A stretch of DNA of 53,546 nucleotides from Phycisphaerales bacterium (GCA_029260575.1 JAJDDB010000033.1:1-53546), one strand, 5' to 3'. Counted from the stretch's first letter, positions 16,839 through 26,293 are shown. Numbers and translations: made by a program. The notes: generated by a model not told the origin, from the sequence alone.

Positions 16839-17204
16839 ATGCAACGAGTTGTACCGGCGCTGAGGGTCTTCGATTATTCGATCAGCAGAGCGTTCTATGA
16901 GCGACTCGGCTTCACCGAGCAGTGGAGGCATCAGTTCGAGGATGGATTGCCTATTTTTGCTTGCGTGGCGCGCAGCGGAATGGAGATTAATCTGACTGAG
17001 CATGAAGGTGATTGCCAGCCAAGAGGACTCGTTCACTTCTACGTTCCCGACATCGATTCGTTGTTCGAGGAGTATCGAGATCGAGAAGTGCCGATCACAC
17101 AACCGCCGCGTAATTCACTCGGTCCTGATCTACGTGACATGTTGATCATCGACCCGGACGGCAACCGACTATCTTTCATTACGATTACGGGCGACGCAGG
17201 CTAG
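16839..17204 (+). CDS. VOC (glyoxalase/bleomycin-resistance) superfamily protein
   Basis: A 121-residue single-module VOC protein. It starts with VVPALRVFDYSISRAFYERLGF, has LVHFYVPDIDSLFEEY in the middle and ends with DMLIIDPDGNRLSF, where the terminal Asp/Glu metal-ligand region normally lies. Such proteins dimerise around a metal and can act as antibiotic-binding, isomerase or dioxygenase proteins; the length and the P.L.V.D...S..FYE.LGF pattern fit the bleomycin-resistance-like subgroup. It follows the mercury cassette by 26 bp on the same strand and could be co-transcribed, but a link to metal resistance is not evident. Confidence 0.85.
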   Translation: MQRVVPALRVFDYSISRAFYERLGFTEQWRHQFEDGLPIFACVARSGMEINLTEHEGDCQPRGLVHFYVPDIDSLFEEYRDREVPITQPPRNSLGPDLRDMLIIDPDGNRLSFITITGDAG

Positions 17205-17390
17205 AACTGTTCGCGCCGGTGCGGATCGGATGCGTTCGAACAAACAAGTGCTGCTCGGCAAATTGAGGCTCAGGACTCGTCGAATCTTCCGCAACATGTA
17301 TGCCAAATAGCCGTTGTCCAATCCGGAGTATGGGAATCTGAACTCGATGACTTCACAAGCACGACTTGGACCAAAGAGAGGAGGTTAACC

Positions 17391-18446
17391 TTGCGGCGTC
17401 ATATGCGATTGATCTACCCCTTGTTCCTGTCAACCATCTCTGCGACGGTTGTAGCTGAAGACAACACTCTGTCTGTTGTTGTCTTCAACGTTGAATCCGG
17501 AGGCGCGAATATCCAGAGCATCGCCGAGAAGTGTGCGCGGATGGAAGGTGTTGACATCCTCGGTTTGAGTGAAGTTGAGTCGCAGCAGTGGGCAAAGGCG
17601 ATTGAAGCAGCGCTTGAGATGAGCGAGCAACAAGAGTTCTCAACAGCTTGGGGAACCACCGGCAGGCAAGATGCGTTGTGTGTTGTCTATGACGACTCTG
17701 AGTTAGACCTGATCGGAATGGAAGAGCTGCACGACATCAATCCACAGCGCAGGGTACGTTCGCCGCTGGTGTGTTACTTCAGGCACACAAAGAGCGGCAC
17801 AGAATTCGCATTCTGTGTGAATCACTTGTATCGCAGCAAAGATGCCGAACGACACAAGCAGGCACAGCAACTCAATGAGTGGGTGAAGTCGCAGCGAGTC
17901 CCTGTCATAATCGGCGGGGACATGAACTTCGATTGGTCTGTAGCCAACAACGGACAGCATCGCGACAAGGGATTCGACAATCTGACCGCCAACGGTGTTG
18001 TTGAATGGGTGCGCCCTTCAAACATCATCAAAACACATGCCTCAAACTACAACTCAATACTTGATTTCATCTTTGTCACACCAAACGGACCGTGGACAAT
18101 TGAGCAATCAGAGATCGTTGTTGAAGATGGCGACTTCCCCGACAATGGATGGACGAGCGATCATCGACCTGTTGCTGCAGTGCTCAAGATGGGCACCGAA
18201 CCGAACACTGGCGATGATGAAAGTAATGTTCAAGATGCGCCTGATCCGATCATTCTTGCGTTGCAAGAATCGCTCGAAGAATTGGACGCAGCAATCCAGA
18301 AGTTGCAACAGGAAGCAGCACAACTCAGTGATAGTGACCCGGAGCAGCGTACCCTGAAGCGGATGCTTCTCAGTCGACTAGAGCGGATGCATAAGGATGC
18401 AGAGCGGCTTGGCAAGGTTCTTGATCAAGCTGCTGATCAGAACTGA
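17391..18446 (+). CDS. Exported endonuclease/exonuclease/phosphatase family protein
   Basis: A 351-residue EEP-fold hydrolase. The TTG at 17391 is chosen because AGGAGG lies six bases ahead; an ATG follows four codons later. A signal peptide (MRLIYPLFLSTISATVVAED) precedes the catalytic domain, which has the metal- and phosphate-binding motifs LGLSEVES, VNHLYRS, IIGGDMNFDW, ILDFIFV and TSDHRPV (terminal catalytic His). Residues about 285-350 are a coiled coil (LEELDAAIQKLQQEAAQL...). It is therefore a periplasmic or surface nuclease or phosphodiesterase. It converges with an exported metallo-beta-lactamase gene. Confidence 0.88.
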   Translation: MRRHMRLIYPLFLSTISATVVAEDNTLSVVVFNVESGGANIQSIAEKCARMEGVDILGLSEVESQQWAKAIEAALEMSEQQEFSTAWGTTGRQDALCVVYDDSELDLIGMEELHDINPQRRVRSPLVCYFRHTKSGTEFAFCVNHLYRSKDAERHKQAQQLNEWVKSQRVPVIIGGDMNFDWSVANNGQHRDKGFDNLTANGVVEWVRPSNIIKTHASNYNSILDFIFVTPNGPWTIEQSEIVVEDGDFPDNGWTSDHRPVAAVLKMGTEPNTGDDESNVQDAPDPIILALQESLEELDAAIQKLQQEAAQLSDSDPEQRTLKRMLLSRLERMHKDAERLGKVLDQAADQN

Positions 18447-18472
18447 GTCCGCAAGGGTACTTGTCACCAAGC

Positions 18473-19564
18473 CTAATCAGAATACGTAAGCGAGTAGCTC
18501 TGTCCATTCGTCGATATGACGATGGTCTCATTTCTGGCAGTGCAATACGTCGCTTCTCGGTAGGTGTTGAGGTTGTAGGGATTGTCCTGGCCTCGATACC
18601 ATCGCATGCGATGAGGTTCAGACTGCACCGTGTGTTGCTCGACCTTCATACGCACGTCATGAGCAGGATGGCCATGCGAATTGTGATACGAAGCGCTCAC
18701 GACACATACTTCGGGCTTCGTGACATTCAGCCAGTTTGTGGATGTTGATGTGCGCCGCGATCCGTGATGGCCAAGTTTCAAGACGTCGACATCGAGCCAA
18801 TCATCCTCGTACCGGTCGACGATTGCATCTTCCGTGGGAAAGGTCGCATCTCCGGTCAGCAGGCACGCAAACTCTTCATAGACCACCATCAACACAATAC
18901 TGCGCGTGTTCTTGGCAGAGAGGTTGCTGGGATCATCTTCCTCTGCGGCGACGATGTAGATCTCCACATCTCCTGAATCAAACAAGTCGTCGCTTGGATC
19001 ATCAGCATCATCTAGATCATCCTGGTCAATGACGGCGACTTTTTCGAGTTCGATGGTTTCCAACCAGTCGGCAAATCCTCGGTTCTTCTTCTGCCAGGAA
19101 TTCGTCGTGAATGCTTTGGCATTGTGTTCATCCGCATCTCCGATCATGACGAGCTGACCAATGGCGACTCCTTTCAGCACATATGGAATCATGTTGTAGT
19201 GATCAGCATCGGGATGTGTAATGACCAGAACATCAAGCCGGAGGCCATCGAGATGATCACGAACATAGTTCCGCACTGCCAGTGGGTGAGTGTCCGCCAG
19301 TGATCCGCAATCAATGAGGATGTTGGTGCCGTTCGGACACTTGATCAGCGTCGAATCACCTTGGCCGACGTCAATGCAGTGGATTTCTAGATCCCCCGCC
19401 TGCATCGCTGTAAGGCCGATCGAGTCGAAGTGCTTGAGCGTGCTTGCATCAAGTCTTGACTTTGATTCCGTTGCTGGCGTGGCGTCGAACGTCTCTTGCT
19501 TTTGTTCTGTTGAACATGCACAGAGGCAGAATGTCAGCACGATGATGAGCGAAGCACGACGCAT
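18473..19564 (-). CDS. Lipoprotein ComEC/Rec2-like metallo-beta-lactamase-fold hydrolase
   Basis: A 363-residue protein with a lipoprotein signal (MRRASLIIVLTFCLCAC, lipobox ending at Cys17). The metallo-beta-lactamase fold follows: IHCIDVGQGDSTLI, ILIDCGS, the zinc motif VITHPDADHYN, LLTGDA and LKLGHHGSRRTST, the set typical of the soluble domain of ComEC/Rec2 DNA-uptake proteins and their stand-alone relatives. No membrane channel part is present. It is likely an envelope-anchored metallohydrolase, possibly acting on nucleic acid or phosphodiesters. It is convergent with the EEP-family gene 26 bp away, and both are exported. Confidence 0.87.
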   Translation of the reverse strand: MRRASLIIVLTFCLCACSTEQKQETFDATPATESKSRLDASTLKHFDSIGLTAMQAGDLEIHCIDVGQGDSTLIKCPNGTNILIDCGSLADTHPLAVRNYVRDHLDGLRLDVLVITHPDADHYNMIPYVLKGVAIGQLVMIGDADEHNAKAFTTNSWQKKNRGFADWLETIELEKVAVIDQDDLDDADDPSDDLFDSGDVEIYIVAAEEDDPSNLSAKNTRSIVLMVVYEEFACLLTGDATFPTEDAIVDRYEDDWLDVDVLKLGHHGSRRTSTSTNWLNVTKPEVCVVSASYHNSHGHPAHDVRMKVEQHTVQSEPHRMRWYRGQDNPYNLNTYREATYCTARNETIVISTNGQSYSLTYSD

Positions 19565-19917
19565 GTGAGACTCCTCACATAGCTAGAACGCAGAGTTGAC
19601 ATCGAAAGACATACGTTTACACAACGTCAACAGTGTACTGCACCATTACCATATGCGACATATCACCCCTCAGATTATGAAAAGAATAGATTGCCCCGAT
19701 CGCTAGTTGCTGCGAACACGAGATTTACAAGCCGTAAATGAGATATATTCCTCTCGCTAGTGCTGAATCTCGGATTCATCGTCTTGAATATGCCCACGAA
19801 GGCGCTGTCGCAGCGTGGCGATCTCATGTTCATTCACTCCTACTTTGTGACCAATCTGGTAGTATGTATTTAAGGGAGACGTGCTGTCGATCGCGCTAGC
19901 CGATTGAAGGGGGTCCG
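19565..19917. promoter_or_regulatory. Divergent 350-bp control region with two inverted repeats
   Basis: No gene is supported. This spacer separates the divergent metallohydrolase and six-gene operon. It holds inverted repeats at 19651-19663 (ATATG, CGA, CATAT) and 19724-19740 (ATTTAC, 5-base gap, GTAAAT), and an AT-rich GTATTTAAGG at about 19865-19874, roughly 50 bp before the operon start. These are candidate operator and promoter elements. Confidence 0.4.
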
Positions 19918-20928
19918 ATGGGTAAAACGATTCTGTTGGTGCATGGACGGAGTATGAAACCGTTGCCGGAGGCACTCGAGGCTTTGTGGATGCAGGCCAT
20001 CAGAGCCGGTTTAGAGCGTGATCATGGCGCTGACGCTGTCACCGCCTTCGATAACGCAACCGTCGAAATGGTGTACTACGGCAACTACTCAAACGAATTC
20101 CTGCACGACAAGAACCCCGGCAAGTATCCTGATCCGGACAATCCTGAATTCGAGACCGGACAGGTCGAGGGTCGAACAAAAGCACTCGAAGCTCTTCGGG
20201 CCCGACCGCGCGCGGAGTTCTACGACAGAACTGTTTACAAAAACCTACCTCAATCCAGCGGACTGAAAGAGTTCGTGGCGGATCTGTTTGCCGGCTCGCT
20301 GTCGCTCCTGCGAGTGAGCAATCTGATCATCGAACGTGTTGCACCTGACATGGCTGAATACTGGAGTGACGAGACACGGTTCGGTTCCCAGGTTCGAGAG
20401 CGAATGATCAGTCCACTGAAGCGAGCCTTTGATTCAGGTGATTCGATCTGCATCATCGCACACAGTCTCGGCACACTCGTTGCTTATGACACGCTCTGGA
20501 AATTCTCTCGGTACGGCGAATACCGCGGGGCGTTGACCAACGGGGTCAACTACAACGACCACGAATCGTGTCAAGTGGACTTGTTCATCACGCTCGGCTC
20601 ACCACTAGGCGATTCCACAGTCATCAATACCCTGAAAGGCTCAAGCAACGGCGGGCATTTGCGATACCCGGCCAACATCAAGCGCTGGGTCAATATCGCT
20701 GCGGAAGATGATTACATCTCACATGATGGCAGCCTTGCGGACGACTTCCGAGGAATCTTCGAACATGGTCTGATTGATCAGCCCATCGAGGATGAGCGCA
20801 TCTACAACCTGAGCATTGTGCCGACTCGCCCAGATGGTGACGAGGAACAGTGGCGTTCGAATCCGCATCACATTAGCGGTTACCTGATGCATCCTGCTGT
20901 GTCTGATCTCATTGCTGCGTGGCTCTAA
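19918..20928 (+). CDS. Alpha/beta-fold hydrolase, first gene of a six-gene operon
   Basis: A 336-residue cytoplasmic hydrolase with AAGGGGG before its ATG. The oxyanion segment ILLVHGRSMKP opens the domain; the nucleophile is Ser183 in CIIAHSLGTLVAYD; the strand LFITLGSPLG follows; NIAAEDDYIS supplies a candidate acid, and HHISGYLMHP near residue 325 a candidate catalytic His. A long insertion (residues 55-150) after the first strand could shape the substrate site. Lipase, esterase or acyl-transfer activity is inferred from the fold; the substrate is not known. It heads a run of genes for envelope proteins, so it may be the cytoplasmic enzyme of that system. Confidence 0.82.
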   Translation: MGKTILLVHGRSMKPLPEALEALWMQAIRAGLERDHGADAVTAFDNATVEMVYYGNYSNEFLHDKNPGKYPDPDNPEFETGQVEGRTKALEALRARPRAEFYDRTVYKNLPQSSGLKEFVADLFAGSLSLLRVSNLIIERVAPDMAEYWSDETRFGSQVRERMISPLKRAFDSGDSICIIAHSLGTLVAYDTLWKFSRYGEYRGALTNGVNYNDHESCQVDLFITLGSPLGDSTVINTLKGSSNGGHLRYPANIKRWVNIAAEDDYISHDGSLADDFRGIFEHGLIDQPIEDERIYNLSIVPTRPDGDEEQWRSNPHHISGYLMHPAVSDLIAAWL

Positions 20929-20950
20929 CTCGGAATCAAGAGGAAAAAAC

Positions 20951-21607
20951 ATGCCTCGCATCGTGACATTCATAGTGGTGGGAATCATGATCTGCTGCAG
21001 CGGTTGTGTCACAATCCCGCCGGAAGCGCCGGAACTCTCAGCAGAGCTTGGCAAGCGACTAAACGCTATCGAGGAGTCGCACATTGCGCTCGTGCATCGC
21101 CTGATGGACGAAAAGCGTCGGCGAGTCGATGACTTCATACTTCGTGAGTGGCTGCCCGTTTTTGCAGAAGAAGTCTTTAGAGAGCCCGCGATCAACAACG
21201 CTTGGCAGATGGTAGTTGCAGAAGACAATCCGGAGCAACGGCTGCGGTTCCTGATGATGCTCGGACCCAAGCTCCAGGCAACAGTGAATGAGAAACGACT
21301 CGAACTCATCAAGCCACTGGATGAGCTTGAACTGGACATTGAGAGGCGGCTGCGCCAGGAATACGCCCTCGCAACATCCATCAACAACAGCATCACGAGC
21401 TACTTAGCCTCAGCAAGTGCCGTGGCTGAGAACCGCGATCGCCTGCTGGATATGGCCGGCGTGGATCGATCAGCAATCACCGAAGCAATCGACGACGCGG
21501 ACAAGGCTGTGACCACGTTGGTCAAGGGCAAGGATCAACTCGAGGATCGCGTGAACGGATTCCTCAAAGTGGTTGAAGCAGCGAAGGAAACACTTGGCAA
21601 CAAGTAA
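20951..21607 (+). CDS. Helical lipoprotein of unknown function
   Basis: A 218-residue protein, ATG at 20951 with AGAGGA upstream, 22 bp after the hydrolase stop. The N-terminus is a lipoprotein signal ending in ICCSGC (Cys19). The mature part is almost entirely helical and charged, with long amphipathic stretches (SAELGKRLNAIEES, LVHRLMDEKRRR, LDELELDIERRLRQEY, DKAVTTLVKGKDQLEDRV). No known domain is recognised. It is probably an envelope-anchored coiled-coil scaffold acting with the neighbouring peptidase and receptor-like proteins. Confidence 0.8.
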   Translation: MPRIVTFIVVGIMICCSGCVTIPPEAPELSAELGKRLNAIEESHIALVHRLMDEKRRRVDDFILREWLPVFAEEVFREPAINNAWQMVVAEDNPEQRLRFLMMLGPKLQATVNEKRLELIKPLDELELDIERRLRQEYALATSINNSITSYLASASAVAENRDRLLDMAGVDRSAITEAIDDADKAVTTLVKGKDQLEDRVNGFLKVVEAAKETLGNK

Positions 21608-21625
21608 TGCACGAGGAGCACTGCG

Positions 21626-21910
21626 ATGCCCATCGACTGGGAACAGTTTGGCAATGAGATTGACGCGGCCATTGGCAATGCCGTCGAGCGTACGGATGAA
21701 CGGTTGGCAGCGCAGGCATCATCACTGACACGGTTAACTGATGAAGAAGTCGCGGAGTTGTTCCCCACTCCTGCGGATGTCAAGAAGCTGCAGCAGCTCA
21801 TGGCAATCGTGAAATCTGCGGAGGATCAGAACACGAAGGTCACACGGCTTGTCACGAATATCGAGGATCTGGCGCAAACAGCAATTGTACTGCTCTCGAA
21901 ATTCGCCTAA
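21626..21910 (+). CDS. Small helical protein
   Basis: A 94-residue soluble protein with GAGGAGC ahead of the ATG, 18 bp after the lipoprotein gene. It has no signal or membrane segment and is predicted all-helical (DWEQFGNEIDAAIGNAVERTDERLAAQ, VKKLQQLMAIVKSAEDQ, LVTNIEDLAQTAIVLLSKF). The first half resembles the pattern of coiled-coil partner proteins. Function unknown; operon position suggests it binds another member of the set. Confidence 0.72.
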   Translation: MPIDWEQFGNEIDAAIGNAVERTDERLAAQASSLTRLTDEEVAELFPTPADVKKLQQLMAIVKSAEDQNTKVTRLVTNIEDLAQTAIVLLSKFA

Positions 21911-21991
21911 GGGCGCCAAGTCATGGCTGGGGCCCAAGTTCCTGAATAGTCGAACCCATCAAAGCGCACGAGTCACGTAAGGAAGTAAACA

Positions 21992-22528
21992 ATGTTCGCT
22001 CAAACTGGCTTAGAGCTCTTTCGTGGAATTGAACGCCTGCTACTCGCGGCCAATATCCCCGTTCTACTCTACATTGGCTACAAACTCTTCGATCATGGCG
22101 TTCTACAGCCCATGTTGATCGAAGGTGAACATCGCAACTCAAAATTGCGTCTTACGCAAGTCGCTCCTGGCACGTTCTGTTTCATTCTGGCAGTGATATT
22201 GGGCGTGTACGCCATTCTGCATGGAATCGAGCCCGGCGACAGAAGCGTCAACGACGAAAACGGTACACAGTATTCATACCTTGATGGAGGCATGGAGGCC
22301 AGGACGCCGCTGACAACTGAGTTACTTGATAGGGGTTGCCAAGCCTTAGCATGCGAACTTGGAAATACCGGCGATTCGTCATGTTTGAATGAGCTTCGAG
22401 CGAAGCTTCGGGCATTTCCGACGCTGCAGGATCTACGAAATCTCGCCCGCCTGGAAGAGGAAGCTGCAGCAGGAACGAAAGAAGCGCTGGCAGCGCTGGA
22501 AATGGAAAAAGCGAGGATCTTCAAATGA
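21992..22528 (+). CDS. Two-TM membrane protein with helical cytoplasmic tail
   Basis: A 178-residue protein with two transmembrane segments: about 18-36 (LLLAANIPVLLYIGYKLF) and 55-75 (GTFCFILAVILGVYAILHGI). Between them lies a short basic loop (GEHRNSKLRLTQ). The C-terminal 95 residues contain three Cys (RGCQALACELG, SSCLNEL) and end in an acidic/Ala-rich helix (LARLEEEAAAGTKEALAALE). Its stop overlaps the next start by four bases (ATGA), so it is translationally coupled to the peptidase. Unknown family. Confidence 0.75.
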   Translation: MFAQTGLELFRGIERLLLAANIPVLLYIGYKLFDHGVLQPMLIEGEHRNSKLRLTQVAPGTFCFILAVILGVYAILHGIEPGDRSVNDENGTQYSYLDGGMEARTPLTTELLDRGCQALACELGNTGDSSCLNELRAKLRAFPTLQDLRNLARLEEEAAAGTKEALAALEMEKARIFK

Positions 22529-24465
22529 AACTGCTTCAATACCACACTGGCTTCTACCGTCTTACGACTGCAATACTGATTGCTGTCTGCTTCTGTGCCG
22601 TTACAAGAGTCTCGGCACAAGAAGTAGAGCACTATCAGGGAACAATGCTTATTCATCTTCGCGGTCACGATGAACCCTCGATGATGATGCAACACTCGCT
22701 TTCATCTCGTGCAGGCACGGAGATCGCTGAAAGGTACATGTTCGTTGTTCCGTCTATTCAAGCGAGCTTTGTAGCTGCGGCCGAAGGAATGCGGCGCACA
22801 AATCACCCAATATCGCAGCAGTCTATCCGTGCGTTCTTGGTCCCAGCTCAGGATGTCCAGGCGCTCATACTACTTCCAACCGATGACTGTATCGAGATTG
22901 TGATCACAACTGGATTGCTTGATGTCGTTGAAGCGACGTCGTACGCCATACTCGCCGAGGCCGTCGCTCAACGTCGAACAGGACTCGACAAGGCGGCCGA
23001 AGGATTCGATTCATGGCTCGCCGAGCTTCAGCGCCGTGGAGGACAACCATGCGATACTAGAGTGCCATGGCCTGTAAAAACCGACATTGAACTCGATGCA
23101 GAAACCCGATCATTGGTTGATTCGCTCGCAAAATCGCATCCAGATCTCGTCTCTGAATCACCATCCGACAACGAGGCGGTTTTCATTCTGACTCGGGTAC
23201 TCGCCCATAGCCTAATGCAGTTTATTCTCGGACATGAGTTGGCTCATTGTCACGAGGGTCCCAGCGATGGGAGCCGCTTTCGCGAGGAGCAATGCGATCG
23301 ACTGGCGTTTCATGCCATGCATGCTATGGGGAGCGCGCAGATTGATACCGTGATACTTACACTTGTCGTACTTGCCCACTATCAGAACCTTCAAGGTCCA
23401 TTCATTCACAGTGAGATCATGAAGACACTTCAGGGACAGCAATACTTGGAAGTTCGATCGGGGCACGATTGGCAGAAACGAGCAGCATCGCTGCTTGAAG
23501 TATGGGAGAACGGCTACGACGCGCATAATCCGCCATACAACAATCCAATGTACCTTGACGGATGGGAGGACCAGATCCAGAGCATCCGAGAGTACGTGAC
23601 TCGCCCCTTGCCCGAACCGTGTTCTGTGGAGTCGACTGATTACAACCTCCTCCACAGGATCATTGCCGTCGATTTTGAAGACATCGAGTGGAACGCGAAC
23701 GGTAAGCCTCCCATAGTTGATTACGCGTACCGTTTGACAAACGTGCATCCGACAGCGGCGGCCCGATTCACCTTTCAGGTGTACACCGGGTATGAACCTC
23801 GTGATGATTCAAGTGACACTTCCGGCGTGCACAAACTCAAACGCTACTCATTGGAGTTGCAGCCGGGGGAGAATAGACGCATCTCAGATACGCTCGAATG
23901 GTGGCGAGATGCCAACACAATGCCTGTGCTCCGAGAAGGAATTGTCGATGGCACCGTATTCGGTCATTTGCATGCAACGGGATTCTTTTCAACCAGAGAC
24001 ATTGATCGCGTCAAGAAGGCAATTCGACAAACGATGCGAGACTTGTCATCTGGTGAGATCGCGGCACAAGTGTCCATGCCACGATTTGAAACGCGATCTG
24101 CTCAATACTACGACCTTGAGTCGGCTATGCCGCTCAGTAGCGATGCTGAATACGTAGCGAGAGTCGACGGACGGCATGAAGTGCGCTTCGACTACGACGC
24201 GCTTTCAGATCAGATGTCCGGAAATTCCTTGCGCGCCATGGCTACCCAAGCTCAGTTGATCGATTCGCTCCGAGGGCTACTACCATGCGAAGCGAATGAA
24301 GAATATCGAGCGCGCACATCGGAAGATTTCAATCGAGCGACCACGATAGGAATACTGTCGTGCGATGACTACGCCACGCTGTTGGAAGTTCATCTCATTG
24401 TTGAGAACGACTCCGAAGAATGTTCGCTGGAGGTTCACATCATTCGCCGAGGCCAAGATGACTGA
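22525..24465 (+). CDS. Exported zinc metallopeptidase-like protein (HELAH, M48-like site)
   Basis: A 646-residue protein with a signal peptide ending at VSAQE. The zincin motif HELAH is at residues 237-241 after a hydrophobic helix (LAHSLMQFILG), and the third-ligand segment REEQCDRLAFHAMHA follows at 253-267, matching the E..xD arrangement of M48 peptidases (Glu254 as candidate ligand). An upstream stretch with LLPTDDCIEIVITTGLL also fits the beta segment that precedes the active site in M48 proteins. The remaining roughly 350 residues are unlike known peptidases and have beta-sandwich character. Residues are complete, so activity is plausible; the target is unknown. Overlaps its neighbours on both sides. 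Confidence 0.78.
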   Translation: MKLLQYHTGFYRLTTAILIAVCFCAVTRVSAQEVEHYQGTMLIHLRGHDEPSMMMQHSLSSRAGTEIAERYMFVVPSIQASFVAAAEGMRRTNHPISQQSIRAFLVPAQDVQALILLPTDDCIEIVITTGLLDVVEATSYAILAEAVAQRRTGLDKAAEGFDSWLAELQRRGGQPCDTRVPWPVKTDIELDAETRSLVDSLAKSHPDLVSESPSDNEAVFILTRVLAHSLMQFILGHELAHCHEGPSDGSRFREEQCDRLAFHAMHAMGSAQIDTVILTLVVLAHYQNLQGPFIHSEIMKTLQGQQYLEVRSGHDWQKRAASLLEVWENGYDAHNPPYNNPMYLDGWEDQIQSIREYVTRPLPEPCSVESTDYNLLHRIIAVDFEDIEWNANGKPPIVDYAYRLTNVHPTAAARFTFQVYTGYEPRDDSSDTSGVHKLKRYSLELQPGENRRISDTLEWWRDANTMPVLREGIVDGTVFGHLHATGFFSTRDIDRVKKAIRQTMRDLSSGEIAAQVSMPRFETRSAQYYDLESAMPLSSDAEYVARVDGRHEVRFDYDALSDQMSGNSLRAMATQAQLIDSLRGLLPCEANEEYRARTSEDFNRATTIGILSCDDYATLLEVHLIVENDSEECSLEVHIIRRGQDD

Positions 24466-26293
24466 AGTCTGGCAATCTTGGTACCTGTTTGCCGTAGTGC
24501 TTATCACCCTCATCGGAGGAGTTACAGGGCCGGCATCAGCACAGTCACCTCCAGTACGCGAACAATTCGCAACAGGTGACCTACCTCCGAGCTGGACCTT
24601 CACTGGTGAGCCTACTATTCGCGACGGCGCGCTACGATTGCAGTCCGGCGATCAGGCGCGGCCGCCTGGAATGTGGAATACCTTTGAACTCGATATTCGA
24701 GTACTCCTTCGATCAGGAACAATCACGATTGGTTTTGGCCATGAGCAGGGAATCAGTGGTTCAGTCACTATCGATTCGGATGTAATGTATCTCGGCGTGC
24801 CAGGGAATCGCTTTCCAAAGGCTTTATTCGAAGCATCAGGCACGTGGCGATCGGTACGATTGAGAGTTGAAAAGAACGTTGTCGTCGTATTTGGAAATGG
24901 CGAGGAACTCCACCGAGTTAATGACATAGCTGTCGGAAGAGGACCGATCGTATTCCGAGCTCAAGACGACAGCGCAGCGTTTGTCGATGATGTGCGAATC
25001 GTGTCTCTTGAAGTGGCTCGCCCCCAACTGATCAAACTCGCCCCTGCGGAAGCTGTACAAGGATCTGAGCAGACGGCGTGGGTCGTTGGAAAAGATTTGC
25101 AAGAGAACTCGACCGTCGCATTCGCAGGTCGCGGCATTCAAGTGACGTCAAAGAAATTGCACAGCTCCGAACTGCTCGAAATGCAACTCACTATCGACCC
25201 AGATGCTTCCGTTGGTTCACGAGATCTCGTCGTGCGATCTGGCCAATCCCGAAGTCGCCCCGCGGTGACGTTGAACGATGCACTCCGGGTGATACCCCGA
25301 CCCGCCCTGCCACCTCGGATTCACAGCATCGAACCCAGTACATTTGATGTAGGACAGGTACTCGTGGTGCAGGTTACCGGTGAACAGCTCGCGGGGATAT
25401 CTGATGTGCGTGTGTTCCCAGAATCACACGGCATCGTGATTCGATCAGTTGAGTCTATGAGCGCATCAACTGCACGAGTGCAACTTGAGATTGATTCCAA
25501 TGCAGTGTTCGGCCGGCATGAACTTATCCCGCACGGTGCGGATCCGGATATACGACAAGGACAATTCTCTGTACTGACAGCCGCTGCTCAGCCTGCACAA
25601 TCGGGCATAGTTCCTTTCGTCTTGGGCGGTCTCGGTGTTGTTGTGTTCCTCGTGGGCAGCTACATCGCGGGATTCATCACCGGACGCATCACCGATGTAC
25701 CATGGCCACGGTTTGCAAAGCACCTGTGGGAACGCGCAGCAGAAACTGATCTGCCGAACCCCAGACAAGTCTGTACATGGACCTGCAAAGCAGAAGCGGG
25801 AGTGAAGATCAATGACTGGGAAGTCACGAGCCTCCTGGTCGAATCCGTCCTGCCAGATCGCAAAGATCCTCAGGAACAACGTTCCTTAAGTGGGTCAACC
25901 CTTCAGGCACTCAACGATCTCGGCAGATTCAAGGAACTACTCAAGGGCGATGAGGGCGCAGAACAGGAGATCCGACCACTGGTCGATGCGGTACTTGGTA
26001 TCGTGGCGAGTTGGCGTGATGCGGGACGATCTCCGGCAACCATTCGGCTCACGGTCGCGCTCAAGAAACCCATGGCAACACGATTCAGCCTGCTGCACTG
26101 CGAGCAGGTTGACGGCCAAACGACATGGATCGAGAAGCGATCGTGGAGTCGTACCGTCAAAGCCGGCGAGCCGGAGGTGCTGGGACTGATCCAGGGACCG
26201 CATGCAAATGAGCGGGATTTCTCAGGCCGAGCAGGAACCGAGATCTCAGAGCTACTGGTGTCTCTGATTCGCCGCGTTCAGCTTCTTGCGTAA
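24458..26293 (+). CDS. Membrane protein with IPT-like domains and a large cytoplasmic part
   Basis: A 611-residue protein, start ATGACTGA overlapping the peptidase stop by eight bases. A signal sequence (LFAVVLITLIGGVTGPASAQ) leads to a concanavalin-like beta domain (about 35-185) and two IPT/TIG-like immunoglobulin domains beginning PQLIKLAPAEAVQGSEQ and PRIHSIEPSTFDVGQ. One transmembrane helix lies at about residues 388-410 (VPFVLGGLGVVVFLVGSYIAGFI). The C-terminal 200 residues are cytoplasmic with no recognised enzyme motif. The topology is that of a sensor or receptor: extracytoplasmic binding domains coupled to an intracellular region. It is the last gene of the operon. Confidence 0.78.
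   Translation: MTEVWQSWYLFAVVLITLIGGVTGPASAQSPPVREQFATGDLPPSWTFTGEPTIRDGALRLQSGDQARPPGMWNTFELDIRVLLRSGTITIGFGHEQGISGSVTIDSDVMYLGVPGNRFPKALFEASGTWRSVRLRVEKNVVVVFGNGEELHRVNDIAVGRGPIVFRAQDDSAAFVDDVRIVSLEVARPQLIKLAPAEAVQGSEQTAWVVGKDLQENSTVAFAGRGIQVTSKKLHSSELLEMQLTIDPDASVGSRDLVVRSGQSRSRPAVTLNDALRVIPRPALPPRIHSIEPSTFDVGQVLVVQVTGEQLAGISDVRVFPESHGIVIRSVESMSASTARVQLEIDSNAVFGRHELIPHGADPDIRQGQFSVLTAAAQPAQSGIVPFVLGGLGVVVFLVGSYIAGFITGRITDVPWPRFAKHLWERAAETDLPNPRQVCTWTCKAEAGVKINDWEVTSLLVESVLPDRKDPQEQRSLSGSTLQALNDLGRFKELLKGDEGAEQEIRPLVDAVLGIVASWRDAGRSPATIRLTVALKKPMATRFSLLHCEQVDGQTTWIEKRSWSRTVKAGEPEVLGLIQGPHANERDFSGRAGTEISELLVSLIRRVQLLA

Noticed and set aside
14313-17204. Complete mer operon with mercuric reductase
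   Set aside because: No MerA-type flavoprotein or MerR regulator is present; only uptake and binding proteins are seen.
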